Of a stretch of DNA of 64,000 nt, positions 49,630 through 60,199 are shown piece after piece. The translations under genes and the position numbers were made by a program. The notes beneath the pieces are model-generated. The model searched no databases. It was given only the letters and a program-made list of their open reading frames with translations, and was not told the origin of the DNA. This DNA comes from Flammulina velutipes (lineage: Eukaryota > Basidiomycota > Agaricomycetes > Agaricales > Physalacriaceae), in the NCBI GenBank assembly GCA_011800155.1, contig CM022368.1, forward strand, positions 3,782,001 to 3,846,000. The letters are read 5' to 3'. Each line of letters opens with the position of its first letter. The stretch's first letter is position 1.

Positions 49630-50797
49630 ACTTCAGCCTTAATCCATGCGCCTTCGAAGCATGGGGCGCGCTTACGTTTCCCCGCAACAATATTGTGACT
49701 TTGCAGGCTGTAGACCGTCCCAACGCGGTCAAGCCGAATGCGCCTGTTCAGCTATCAATGTCCTCTCTTATTGGTTCTGGTAAGCGCTCGACCACCTATC
49801 GAGGATCAGACGGGAGTCGTCTATTTGTTGTCAAATTCGCTCTATGGTCGGGCATTCCTGCGGATAACCTGGAGACTGAGTTCGAGAACTACGAGAAACT
49901 CTCTCATTTGCAGGGCACGGTCATCCCTCACTTCTTTGGATACTATCGAGGCGAGAAGGATCCACTCTACATCAAGGCGAAAAGCCGTGCCGTATCCTGC
50001 ATCGTAATCGAGGACTGTGGCGAATCGTTACATTGTGGCGGCTGGTACCTCCTCGATCAACAGCCTACGTTCGTTTCCTTTCGTTTTGTCATGACTTATC
50101 TCTGACAAATATGATAGGATTGATGTCTTCAACGTCCTAGCCAAAATGCATATGCGTGCGGGTGCCCATCACAACGATTTTGAACCGTGTAATGTCGTAG
50201 AAAGGGATGGCGTCTATCGCATCATTGACCTTGATGATATCTACTACCATGAATGTAATTTCGACGGTCGATTTGTCTCGGAAGACGGTGGTTATCGCTG
50301 GATTAGGGATCTGTGCGTCTCTCTGGATGATGTAGCCCACGAAGCCCGATACTGGAAGAAAGGTCCTGTCGGTATGTCACTCATTGTAGCGTAAATTACA
50401 ACTGAACTGATTTTATCCAGAGAAAGAAGAGCCCAAAATCGAAATTCGAACTATGCCGCCTCAATATATCGTCGATTTTCTTGTACCTCATTGTGTCATC
50501 ATCTGGGCTAACATTCCAGCATACCACACTCGGCTCCATCAGTTCTTTTATGGTGTTCAGCAAGAGCATAAGGATCTAGGTTCTGGAGAGGATGGCAGCG
50601 AGTTACCATATTCCATGGAGGAGTTAGAAGGATACAAGGAGTGGTGGGTGGAATTGGGACTTCCCGTTACGCCCGAAGAGGCGAGAAGGCAGGCACGTTA
50701 TAAAGGCAAAGACGCCGTCTTGGAGGGCGAAGACGATGATGGGGAAGAGGATGGGGACGAAGAACCACCGCCACGTATCATAGGACCTCTTCGTTAA
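49614..50797 (+). pseudogene. Kinase-like duplicate broken by stop and frameshift
   Basis: Copy of the gene at 48182. It is open to about 50105 (QQPTFVSFRFVMTYL), where the copy reads a stop directly after TYL and carries one extra base compared with the intact copy (CTCTGACAAATATGATAGG against CTCAACGACTATGATAGG). The frame resumes at about 50120-50390 with HHNDFEPCNVV and YRIIDLDDIYYHE. After the conserved intron (about 50373-50421) it continues in EKEEPKIEIRTMPPQYIV to GPLR. The break lies before the catalytic loop, so a full kinase-like protein cannot be made. An intron removing the break would need a 32-nt intron that leaves a stop. Confidence 0.8.
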
Positions 50798-50878
50798 ATA
50801 TGTATGCCAATGTCGACAAGCTTTTTAAATACCCCTTGACCGCAAAATACAAAACGGCCTTTTATCTTTCCTCCCCCC

Positions 50879-51949
50879 ATGACGAACGCAAAAACACTCA
50901 CATTTTCGACGATAACCATTAACAACTGTCTCGTTTCTAACGTCGACGATGAATCGATCCCACTCACGCTATCCGTTTCCAAGTCGTTCCCTTCTCTCCG
51001 CTTTGACGACCTAAAAAATACCAACCCAATAAGCGCCTCCTGGGATGCTCTCTCACAGTCAGCGTCTTGCGGCCACCTTGATCTCACTCTGGAATCCTCT
51101 TCAATAGGCGAAGGGCGAATAGGTCTAGCATATTCCGCACGTGTCAATGCCGCCACCGACGCAGACGGTAATGACATCTCGGGAAACATGCCAGCGGAGG
51201 TCTGCCTGAAGATCGCGAAGCCAACATACAGTCGCAGCCTCGCGCGAGAGGCGTGGTTCTACGAACAGCTCCAGGAATGGCAGGGGGTGGCTACCGCCAA
51301 GTGTTATGGTTTTTTTACCGTGCCAGTGCCGAACGACGCTTCGGTCAGACCGTGGAAAGAATCCAACGAGTTTCCTCACAAATTCTATCCTCGAGACTAC
51401 TTTGGTGTCAATTTTCCCTCTGCGGATTGGCTCCCCGATGACCCGCCATCCAGTGCCTACAAGTTCGCGCACGATTCGTTCGACATTGTCGAGAGGTCGG
51501 ATTGGTACACGTGGACTCCTTCAAAGGATGAACAGGTCCTGTCTATACTTGTTCTAGAGAAACTGGGACCCCATTACTACTCTCAAGAGGAGGAGCCGAA
51601 AAGTGACCGCGAAGCCCTACGGTACGTTTATCCCATAATCCTCGTCTTGTTGAAATCTCACGCGCCGTCTCAACCTAGCGAATCTGTGCGTGAAGTCGTC
51701 GACGATGTCTGCTTCACTGGCGTGTGGCACACTGATGTTACTGCCTATAACATCCTCCGTGTCCCTCCTGGAGGCACACAGGCGATCTGTAGCAAGCACC
51801 AGACTTCGCATGACTGGCGGCTGGTCGATTTCGATAGATGTTTTGCAATTGACCGTCACTGCTCTAACAAAATCCTCCGAACCCACTTGGCTGTCAAAAG
51901 AAAGGTTGTTGGGAACAATATGTGTTTTTGGGGACGGCGGAAGGATTAA
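50879..51949 (+). CDS. Protein-kinase-like fold protein
   Basis: 337 aa from exons 50879-51621 and 51679-51949. The N-terminal part has LESSSIGEGRIGLAYSARVN (glycine loop equivalent), EVCLKIAKP (Lys) and REAWFYEQLQEWQGV (acidic helix). The hinge is SILVLEKLG, the catalytic loop GVWHTDVTAYNILR (HxDxxxxN) and the metal Asp DWRLVDFDRCF. Same broad class as the two genes upstream but not a close paralogue. Substrate unknown. The last residues after LRTHLAVKRKVVG may be altered by an unrecognised 3' intron. Confidence 0.75.
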   Translation: MTNAKTLTFSTITINNCLVSNVDDESIPLTLSVSKSFPSLRFDDLKNTNPISASWDALSQSASCGHLDLTLESSSIGEGRIGLAYSARVNAATDADGNDISGNMPAEVCLKIAKPTYSRSLAREAWFYEQLQEWQGVATAKCYGFFTVPVPNDASVRPWKESNEFPHKFYPRDYFGVNFPSADWLPDDPPSSAYKFAHDSFDIVERSDWYTWTPSKDEQVLSILVLEKLGPHYYSQEEEPKSDREALRYVYPIILVLLKSHAPSQPSESVREVVDDVCFTGVWHTDVTAYNILRVPPGGTQAICSKHQTSHDWRLVDFDRCFAIDRHCSNKILRTHLAVKRKVVGNNMCFWGRRKD

Positions 51950-52265
51950 AAACAACGAGGACAGAGAAAGACACTTATGCGCCATATATAGCTTTTTGGC
52001 CAGATAGTCTTGAAGGATCTTCCAGCATGCTACATTCAGTCAGCCAGCTTAAACATCATGAATATGAAGGAGACACTATACCAGTCAATACTCTTCATCC
52101 AACGTCTTCCATAAGTATCGACCACGGCGATAATTCTTCTGGCACCACCATTATGTACTGATGTGGCTCAAAATGGTGAATCCAGTCAACATTCTTCTAC
52201 GACAGTCGGTCTACAAGGATAGCAAACAGATATAATACCTGTCAATTTCTCCAACAACGGTCATT
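51950..52265. other. Convergent intergenic region
   Basis: 316 nt between two convergent genes; no features recognised. Confidence 0.35.
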
Positions 52266-53302
52266 TCACTGAGCCTTGATCTTTCCTACTGTAACTGTGA
52301 GACAGAAATGGGCCGCGCGAATACACCAACTCACCTTGAGCCTTCGTGGTCAGTGCTTTACGGAAGTTCTTGACCGTTCGACCACTGAAAAGAACGGCTA
52401 GCAAGACTGCACAAAGTGCCCTTGCAGAAGCAGGATCCACCGGCTCTGCAAATTTGCCGTCCAATTGAGCGCCGGCTATCGTAGTATGCAACTCTGCCCA
52501 AAACGGTTGCGCGTGGGTGAGTAGGGCGTATAGCCCGGTAACCAGCGGAGCACACCAGAGATCTGCTGTGGTCCAGCCATAGGGTAACAGCTCTGGTGGC
52601 GTCTGCAACGCTAGTCCGCCTGGATTCATGAACGAGAAAAGGTTGGCGAGGAAGAAACCACCATTTGCCGTGATCTATGAAAGTATGAGCACGATCCATG
52701 AAAAGAAGTGTGGGTACTGACGAAGGAGGTCAGTAGAAGGGACCATGGCGAGGAAGCAATCTGAGATGATGCGTTCGTGGTGACAGCAGGAGGAATGAGA
52801 TCACATAGTAATAGCGCGCGCGTGAAGCCGTCAACAATGGACAATGGCAACTCCATTTCGAAGAAGGGAGCGGGTATTGCGGGGATGGCGTCTACGATGG
52901 CTTGTACAGTAAGGAAGAATATTGTGGGTGTTCCAGATACGACGAAGGAAGGCGCGACGCCGATGAAAGGTGCTGCAGAGTGTCGGGAACCGAGGCAGAA
53001 GAGGCTAAAGGAACATACACGTCAATATCTCGCCTAGGGTTGCTTTAGTTATCGTTATCATCACAGATGCTGATGACCTTACCTCCAAATACGACTAGAA
53101 ATACAGTTGCACCACTCCTTGCGAAGGATCTAGCTTCAGCAACGCCTGAGTGAGCAACATGGAGGGCCTCCTTTATCTGGCGGAGGATTATGCAGAGACG
53201 GAAAGCACCAACAACGTCCAGCGTCGATATTCCAAGGCCGAACCAAGTAAAAGGCGCGATGGGCTGCAGAGAATAGTCGTAAATTGCACTAATTGTGTCC
53301 AT
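52266..53302 (-). CDS. Multi-pass membrane protein, family not recognised
   Basis: 294 aa from minus-strand exons 53302-53083, 53033-53021, 53004-52722, 52674-52335 and 52294-52266. About five or six hydrophobic segments, for example IAPFTWFGLGISTLDVVGAF, TIFFLTVQAIVDAIPAIP, SIVDGFTRALLLCDLIPPAV, LLLTSFITANGGFFLANLFS and LWCAPLVTGLYALLTHAQPF, separated by short loops. The tail is cytoplasmic-like and basic (RTVKNFRKALTTKAQ). I do not recognise the family; the strong patterning suggests a conserved fungal membrane protein or channel-like protein. To keep the frame between FGG and LFCLGSR, a 13-nt exon and a 16-nt intron (53005-53020) are needed; the alternative is a frameshifted gene. Divergent from SCAP by 218 nt. 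Confidence 0.65.
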
Positions 53303-53520
53303 TCTTCAGGGAGGTCGTGGCGTGGTCGTGGCGGCCGCTATGTAACGCGTTAAATATGTGACGAAGCATGACGTGACGATCGTGACACACGGCGCAGGTT
53401 CGGTCCATTTCTTGCCGTCCCTTTCTCCTCTTCAACGACGACGACCATATCTGTTGGCGACGGCGACAACAACGACAGCGACGAGTATAATGCACGTTGC
53501 ACGCCGTCCTGCCCCATTTA

Positions 53521-56500
53521 ATGCACCATAGACGACCAGGACACCCAACTTTGACTACTTGGTCGGATATTTTCTTGCATAACCTTCTGTCGACTATGAT
53601 CAATACTTCACTGGCCACTATTCGCAGCTACGGCAACCGGATAGGCCTGCAGTTTGGATTGTACGTCTACCGTCATTCATTGAGCGCGTCAATTCACCAG
53701 AAACAGACATTGTGCTACTCACCAGATCCGTGTCATCCTTATATCAGGGGTAGTAATAACCTCTCTATTCTACCCCGCTTTGGCACTCTACACTTCGTCC
53801 CAACCATCACTATCCATTATCGGGACCTCCTCGGGTTTCCACGCACAACAAGATTTGGTCGACGTATGGTCAAGATACGATAATCTTCGAGTTCGCGAGG
53901 ACGCGGTCTCACGCGCTCGTTGCGGAGTAGGGCGTACTGTCCGTGTGGAACGTATCCTAATTCAAAGCCTCCTACCAGACGACGACAGTGCCCTCAACCA
54001 ACAAATACTTCTCTCCACCCTCAAACTCGAACAAACTCTCAACGACCTCGTGTCTTCTCGTTGCGTAAAGCGTGCAGACGGCCACTGCCTCGTACTTTCC
54101 CCCCTCGAATTCTGGAATCATGATAAATCCCGCCTTCTCTCGGACGTCAATATTCTCGATACGCTCAGTACATCCAGGAACATTTCGGTCGCGGGCATCC
54201 CTCTTACACCTCAGATGGTCCTAGCGGGCCGTGAATCTGGCAGTGATTTCAGCTTCGACTTTGCAATGTACCTCGCATTGACCTACTTCTTTCCGGAGAC
54301 AGACTGCTTGGGCAAGTCAGATCACCTAAATTGGCTTCAAACTGTCCAGGACGCCAAAGCGTTCAATGCCGAGATAATCGTGAAGCCTGAGGAGCCCTTT
54401 CTCCTCGCGCTGGAGGTACGTTGACTTGTTGATTACCTTACGTCTTGTTCACCCGTCTAGTTACGCTCGTCTGCTTCTGAAGCCAAAGGATGGACTGCCA
54501 TTTCCGCTCTCTTGTATCTCGCCTACATCAGCTTCTTCGTCTACGTGTCGTGGTCCATGCGACAGATGAAGACGGTGCACTCGCGAGTCGGTATCACTTT
54601 CACAGCTCTCGTTGAGATCGCTGTCAGTACTGTCACAAGTCTCAGTGTATGTGCTCTCGTCGGCTTTAAGGTGACCATGGTACCGTGGTATGTACCTATC
54701 AGTGATGATACCAGTGACTGATTTACACTTGACTTAGGGAGTTACTGCCAATCATGATACTATTTGTCGGAGCGGAGAACATGTTCAACCTGGTCCGTAT
54801 GAAGATAGGGACGTTTGAATTACTACTCATCGACGGACTTAGGTGGACGCGGTTGGGAAGACGCACGTAACTCTACCTGTGAAGCAGCGGATAGCTGAAG
54901 GCTTGAGCCACGCCGGAACATCGAACACTCTCAAGGTCGTATTCTACAATGCGGTTCTTGGTGTAATAGCCTTCTTCTCTGGAGGCGCTATCCGCCAGTT
55001 CTGTTCATTTGCAGTGGTTGTCCTCGTCGCCCATTGGTTTTTGGCTCACACCTTCTTTCTGGCCGTTCTCTCGATCGATATGCAGCGCCTTGAAGTTAGT
55101 TCACATGTCTTCTTTTTCGTCTTTCGAGTTTTAATGGCCTTTTTAGCTTGAAGAATTACTACGACAAGACCCTGGATTGATACCAGCGGTTCCTTTCAAG
55201 AGTTCTCATGCCATGCCTAAGACCAACTGGCAAAAGCAGGCTTCCATCTTGCAGGCTCTATTTCGCGGACGAGCAAGGAAAAATCTCAGCCTCTTTCTTG
55301 TGAGTATACGTTGCGACTTCTACGGACCTTGACTCACGTACGTTGCCAGCTTCTCGCGACTACCGCAACACTGTATTACGCGACACTACCATCGGAGACT
55401 GTACTACCTTTCACCCCGCCCGTCCAACGAGGTGCTCTTTTACGAACGGCCGCTGAGCGAAATCAGACTGGCGTGGAGACGTTAGATCCAGCCTGGCAGA
55501 TATGGAAATCCTTGAATCCGGGCGAGACGGTCTTACATCTTCGAGTGGAGAGCCCTACCATCCTAACTTTCAGGCCTGATGTTGACGATATCAACACGCT
55601 ACCAAAGTTCCAACGCCCCCGTCTCCGCAGCTTCCGCTCCTTGATATGGCTTTTCAAGATAATGGTCCTCCCCATTTCAGCCACGATGGTTGTACTGTAC
55701 GGGCTATTGCTCTACTTGCTGAAAGACGCAGAGTTACTGGAGGCACAAAAGCATCGCGCGCATGTCGAAGAGAAACCTCCAGAGCAAGATCATCATTCCC
55801 TGTGCGACCAGGTGTCATTTTCGACACTTCCGCGAACATTTACCAGTGACGTGGAACTCATCGCTGCCAGCAAGGATGGCCATGTAGTCATCACCGCTGG
55901 ACTTCAAAACGAGATCGTGATTTGGCACTTAGATGAGCAGTCACATCTCTCCATCGATGCTACAGACGTTCTACTGCGTTCTGCCAGCTCGTCAACCCGT
56001 CCATCCACCGTGACCTCTGTCGCGATGTCTGGGAACGGTGAATATTGCGCCGTTGGAACAGGTGCAGGTGTCATAGCGGTTTGGGCCATTGAATACGACC
56101 GAGTCATCCCCTTCCCTCATATGTATCTGCATGACTCAGCCGCTGGGGTTGTTGATATGCATTTCCTGTCGTCGAGGAAGGGCACTAAGACTCCACCTCA
56201 GTCTCGTCCTACATCTCCCATGGAGCCCATAACTCCCGTCTCGCTACTCGCTGCTTATGAGAACGGCATTGCTGCCAAGTGGGCCGTCAATCAGCTTCCA
56301 GTAGCATTCCAATTACGGCCTTCGTCGGCGTCTGTCACCAGACCACATCTTCTGAAGATAGCGCCAAGGAATACTCTATTAGTGGCTTTCTTCCTGGACG
56401 ACGGCAAGCTTGAGCTGCAGGAGGTCTCCGATCAAGGAAGAATTTTGTCGCCCGATTTCTCGGTACAGGCGGGGAACCCCAACGATTGTGTTACCAATGC

Positions 56501-57464
56501 CTATGTGTGTCGCACACTAATGGGTGATGAAACTCGTACGATCGTTTGTGCGGCGACAGAGGCTGGGGCTATTTCGTTATGGGATGGACTTACAGGGGAG
56601 CTGATTCGCACTCTTGACGATGCGTATGGCAAAGTCTCTCAGCTGACGTTATCCCCAGTTCCCGTCACCGCCTGCCGCCTGTGCACTCGTCTTCGGCCTG
56701 AGAGCCTCGTCCTCGCGTTCTCCGTCAACCAAGTCGTCCATTTCTTCAAAATATACCATAACGATACCGACCGACGGTGTGCGTGTCCTCCGGCACAAAC
56801 CAGGAGATATGATAGTGTTGGAAGATCATCGAGAAGCGGCAGCATGGCGTCGACCAACTCGCCTCTGGTGCGCCATTCGCGCTTGTCCTCAAGCTTCGAG
56901 ACCTCGTTCCCCGTTTCGGCACATGGCGTACATTCTCGAAGGGCGTCAGAGAAGGATTTCAGTCGACGTGTATCGACTTCTGAAGGACTTTCACCTACCC
57001 AGGACGATGGGGACGTGGATCACACGATTGGACCTGCTGACGGTCTACGAGGATCGTCGTTGCCTGCGTCTTTCTGGTTTGGGGTGCATGTGGTTGTTGT
57101 GGCGGATACCATATGCGAAAGAGGTGAATGGGGGCTGTGCGAAGGAAAGATAATGGGTGTGCGCAGACGACCGCGCTCACATGGTAAAACACCGGTGAAG
57201 GTGGACGAACATTGTGGACTATCGTCAGCCACTTTGGAGAGATGGGAGATCTGGATCTTCGAGCCGTCTGATTGCGAGGTCCAAGCTTCACCTCTATCGT
57301 TCCTGGTCCCCGCAGATGAGGCGACGTGTCCGCCTTCCTCCTCGGTCCCGGTCCCGGTCCCTCGTCTACCTTTCACACGTGTGTCCCCGCTAGTGACCAC
57401 TCGATATCGTGCATTCTCAGGATTTGGAAATACGCTGGGCGTTTTAACATTCTTGTCCACGTAG
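53521..57464 (+). CDS. SCAP: SREBP cleavage-activating protein (SCAP) homologue
   Basis: 1218 aa from exons 53521-53660, 53701-54415, 54461-54687, 54738-54792, 54843-55094, 55147-55299 and 55350-57464. The first membrane segment is QIRVILISGVVITSLFYPAL. A luminal loop follows, then a sterol-sensing domain from about residue 295 with SRVGITFTALVEIAVSTVTS, VCALVGFKVTMVPWELLPIM and FVGAENMFNLVDAVGKT. One more membrane segment (FKIMVLPISATMVVLYGLLL) leads to a C-terminal WD40-like region (DGHVVITAGLQNEIVIW, AGAISLWDGLTGELIRTL) with a Ser/Arg-rich insert. Family role: ER/Golgi escort and sterol sensor that brings the SREBP/Sre1 factor to cleavage; in fungi it is linked to sterol and hypoxia responses. 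Start set at the first ATG; exon 2 acceptor chosen to give RHCATHQIRVIL. Confidence 0.88.
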
Positions 57465-57733
57465 ACTTTCAATTTTATCGGGGATCTGTATCATCACATT
57501 GCTAATCTGTATAGGTAGTTCAATCTGCACATTATCTTTATTCTTATCTGACGGCAAATGCAGGATCTGACTGGTTATTATAGTTGTACATAACGAACGG
57601 ATAATGAAATGTCGATCAACTCCCGTTTGAATGGGAGAAAAGAAGCACTTGGATTTCGACTCTTTAGTGGCGGCGTGGACTTGACGACCTCTAATCCCCC
57701 TCTTCTTGCTCCATTGCTACCCCACAGAACACG

Positions 57734-58433
57734 ATGGACTTGTTTCTCGTCCCTGACAATCCACTGCGAACGGTGCTGGTATCTGCGAACCGCGTCGCGC
57801 ATTACAGGATATCGACCCACAAATCTCACGGGCGGCAAGTTACGATCATAGAACGACCTGCAGAATCCAAAGCGGACAGTATCGTGGCTGAGATCGATTG
57901 GCGCACGCATCACTGGGAGGCCGCCACGACGGTGAAGAGCAAGCACTTGCCCCCAATGAGCACTTCGAGCGGTAAAATGCTCGCGACAGAGTTTCTGTAC
58001 AAGCATGGAACGTTCAGCTCGTGAGTTCCTTACTAGGATGTTGATTCGATTCTGACGATGCTACAGATCACGATATTTCCTCGGGAACGATAACCTTGAA
58101 TATCAGTGGAAGACCACCAAGACGACAGGTTGCGTAGTGAGTTGCCCAAGCCCTATGGTTCCAAAGGTGTTCGTTAATTCCTTTCAGTTGACCCTCTCCG
58201 GCAAGAGTGAAGAGCTCGCAAAATACGTCTACACCTCCACCCATGAAGGGCTTTATGCGGGGGAGCGCAAGACGAGGCTGCGTATTCAGCCACTGTGCTC
58301 GCTAGATCTTGACCTCGTCGTGATATCCTTTATCGTGATGGAAAAGAAGAGGAGAGATCACGTTGGGCAGGATTCGAGGCTGGAGCACGACGAGGACCCG
58401 GCGGGGGATGGCGCGGGGGATGGAGGAGCTTGA
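57734..58433 (+). CDS. DUF6593-domain protein
   Basis: 200 aa; exons 57734-58020, 58067-58136 and 58188-58433. The pattern is that of DUF6593, a basidiomycete family of unknown function: an N-terminal strand (LFLVPDNPLRTVLVSANRV), WRTHHWEAATTV, SSRYFLGNDNLEYQWK and the ending LDLDLVVISFIVMEKKRRD. A short acidic/glycine tail follows. No signal peptide. The last intron was placed so that TTGCV joins LTLSGKSEELAKYV. Confidence 0.8.
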
Positions 58434-58674
58434 GTTTTATGGGTATTTACATGGTCGAGTCGGGTTTTATGTAGGGGATTTCCCCGGTGTGGTGGCTCCA
58501 AGGTGGATAATTGAAGGCGGGCTTCTCGGACGTCTATTGTAAATGTTTCTGCGAGCGTTGCGCATTTCTAGCCTCTCTCGCCTACCATTTCCACAGCCGG
58601 TGGAACGTGGACCCTTTTTTTAATAATAAGTAAACACGACCAAATAACGCGTACGCGGTTTCTCATGAACGATC
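58434..58674. other. Intergenic spacer
   Basis: 241 nt containing the RAD1 promoter region; nothing specific seen. Confidence 0.35.
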
Positions 58675-60123
58675 ATGTTGCCAGTGTGTTTTCTTTAGGA
58701 CGCGTCAATAACGATGTTTTATTCATTTTCATAGGTTTTCAAAGCTTCTGTACATGATGTACGCTATTTCTCCGCTCTCCTTCGCGGGGTGAGCTTCGCC
58801 GATGTGGGTTGTTGCTAAACTTCGATCGCGCTTCGCCATACTCATGCACTCAGAGGGCGACGGTGACACTCAGTAAGAGAGGCTTTGTCACAGGTACAGA
58901 GGAAGCTAGGACTCTCCTGGGAACGGCGTTCATCTTTGCTGTGGTATTCGACGAGTTTGAATACCATCCTGAAGGCGAACAGGACGAGGATGAAGATGAA
59001 GATGATATTGGAATTCAAGTCGCCTTTGAGATTCCCCTAAACATCTTGCTCGAATGCTTGAATATTTTTGGCACTGCAGGCGGTTCCAGCTACTCGAACA
59101 CCTTCGGAAAGCCACGATGGAAAACTATGGGCGACGCTGATGACGGTGTGCAGAATGATGATGAACGGGATGATAGAAAAGGTTTACAGTTGTTCGGTGG
59201 TGGTGGGACTGAAAAAAGAACGAGCATGCGTCTTTCATACGCAGGCCCAGGATACCCGTTGACCCTCATTCTGTTTGTTATCGCGTTCTTTCTATTGTGC
59301 CACACGGTGCTGACGGACATAGTGCTGAAGACGCGGATGGCCCCACCACGACCTGCGAAATAGCAACATATGACGCAGAACCACAACTTGAGCTACCATT
59401 CGATGAGGCGCGAATGTTCGTCTCACTTTACTTAATGCTTCTTGGCTTACTGATTTGTTCATCCAGGGTACTCAAGCTTATCCTAAAGGTCAGCACGCCT
59501 AATATCCTGTAGTCGCGTAATAACGGGCCCGTAGTCTTCCTGGCTAAGAGATGCATTATCAGAGTTAGATCCTTCTTGCGAGAAGCTCACCTTCATATGT
59601 AATCCACCGCCGTCTGATGAAGCGGGCAACGCGAGACAGAAGCAGAAGGGAAAAGGCCCTTCTAAGCCTATGTTCCGTATACATGCCAGTGGGTCTTTCG
59701 GGAGTACTGAGGTATGACTTGCATTATACTGGATACTGGCGCTCACACCCCTTCGAGATGGACTATCCTAACGATAGGGATGTATTGGAATCCTTTGACT
59801 GCACGGAGCCTGTCAGTTTCAGGTGAGCATTCACTACCAAATTCGTACTCTATCTGAAATCCACTCTTCCAGTTATCGCTTCAGTCATATTGGCCGGGCG
59901 TTGAAGGCCCTTCAAAACTCAACGAAAACCTCGTTACGCATAAACGAAGCAGGCCTTCTCAGCTTGCAATTACTCATGCCGGCGCCATCCAAATTATCCG
60001 TGAAAAAGAAGGATGAAAATGATAGCGAAGCGTTCGTAGAGTTCAGAGTACGTCGTCCATTCATGCCTACAAATAACCAACTCAGTATACAAATAGTGCT
60101 TGGCACTCGACGACGACGATTGA
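58675..60123 (+). CDS. RAD1: RAD1, subunit of the 9-1-1 checkpoint clamp
   Basis: 351 aa; exons 58675-58683, 58735-58803, 58854-59272, 59323-59415, 59467-59488, 59535-59711, 59758-59822, 59873-60047 and 60097-60123. Rad1 signatures run through all exons: VFKASVHDVRYFSALLRGVS, ATVTLSKRGF, EEARTLLGTAFIFAVVFDEF, FEIPLNILLECLNIFGTA, MRLSYAGPGYPLTLILAED, TTTCEIATY and SHIGRALKALQNSTKTSLRI, then GLLSLQLLMPAP and AFVEFRCLALDDD. Family role: PCNA-like ring with Rad9 and Hus1 that activates the ATR checkpoint at damaged DNA. Inserts: an acidic run (DEDEDEDD) and a Lys-rich segment. The first exon is only 9 nt (MLP), so the start is the least certain part. Confidence 0.9.
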
Positions 60124-60199
60124 CTATGAGCTTAGAGACGCGTACTGCATATCATAACATATCGTAGCCCATTTGAATTGTCTGCTTGATTTGAATCAA

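Larger units (their letters stand above)
48166..50797 (+). repeat. Tandem gene duplication (about 1.2 kb units)
   Basis: The segment from about 48166 through the stop at 49393 recurs from about 49598 to 50797 with high identity, including the upstream ORF, both exons and the intron position. The proteins are nearly identical over long stretches (GSGKRSTTYRGSDG, ALWSGIPADNLETEFENYEK). It is a direct tandem gene duplication. Confidence 0.92.

Noticed and set aside
57578..58006. 142-codon minus-strand ORF opposite the DUF6593 gene
   Set aside because: Antisense shadow; the plus-strand model has conserved domain pattern and clean introns.
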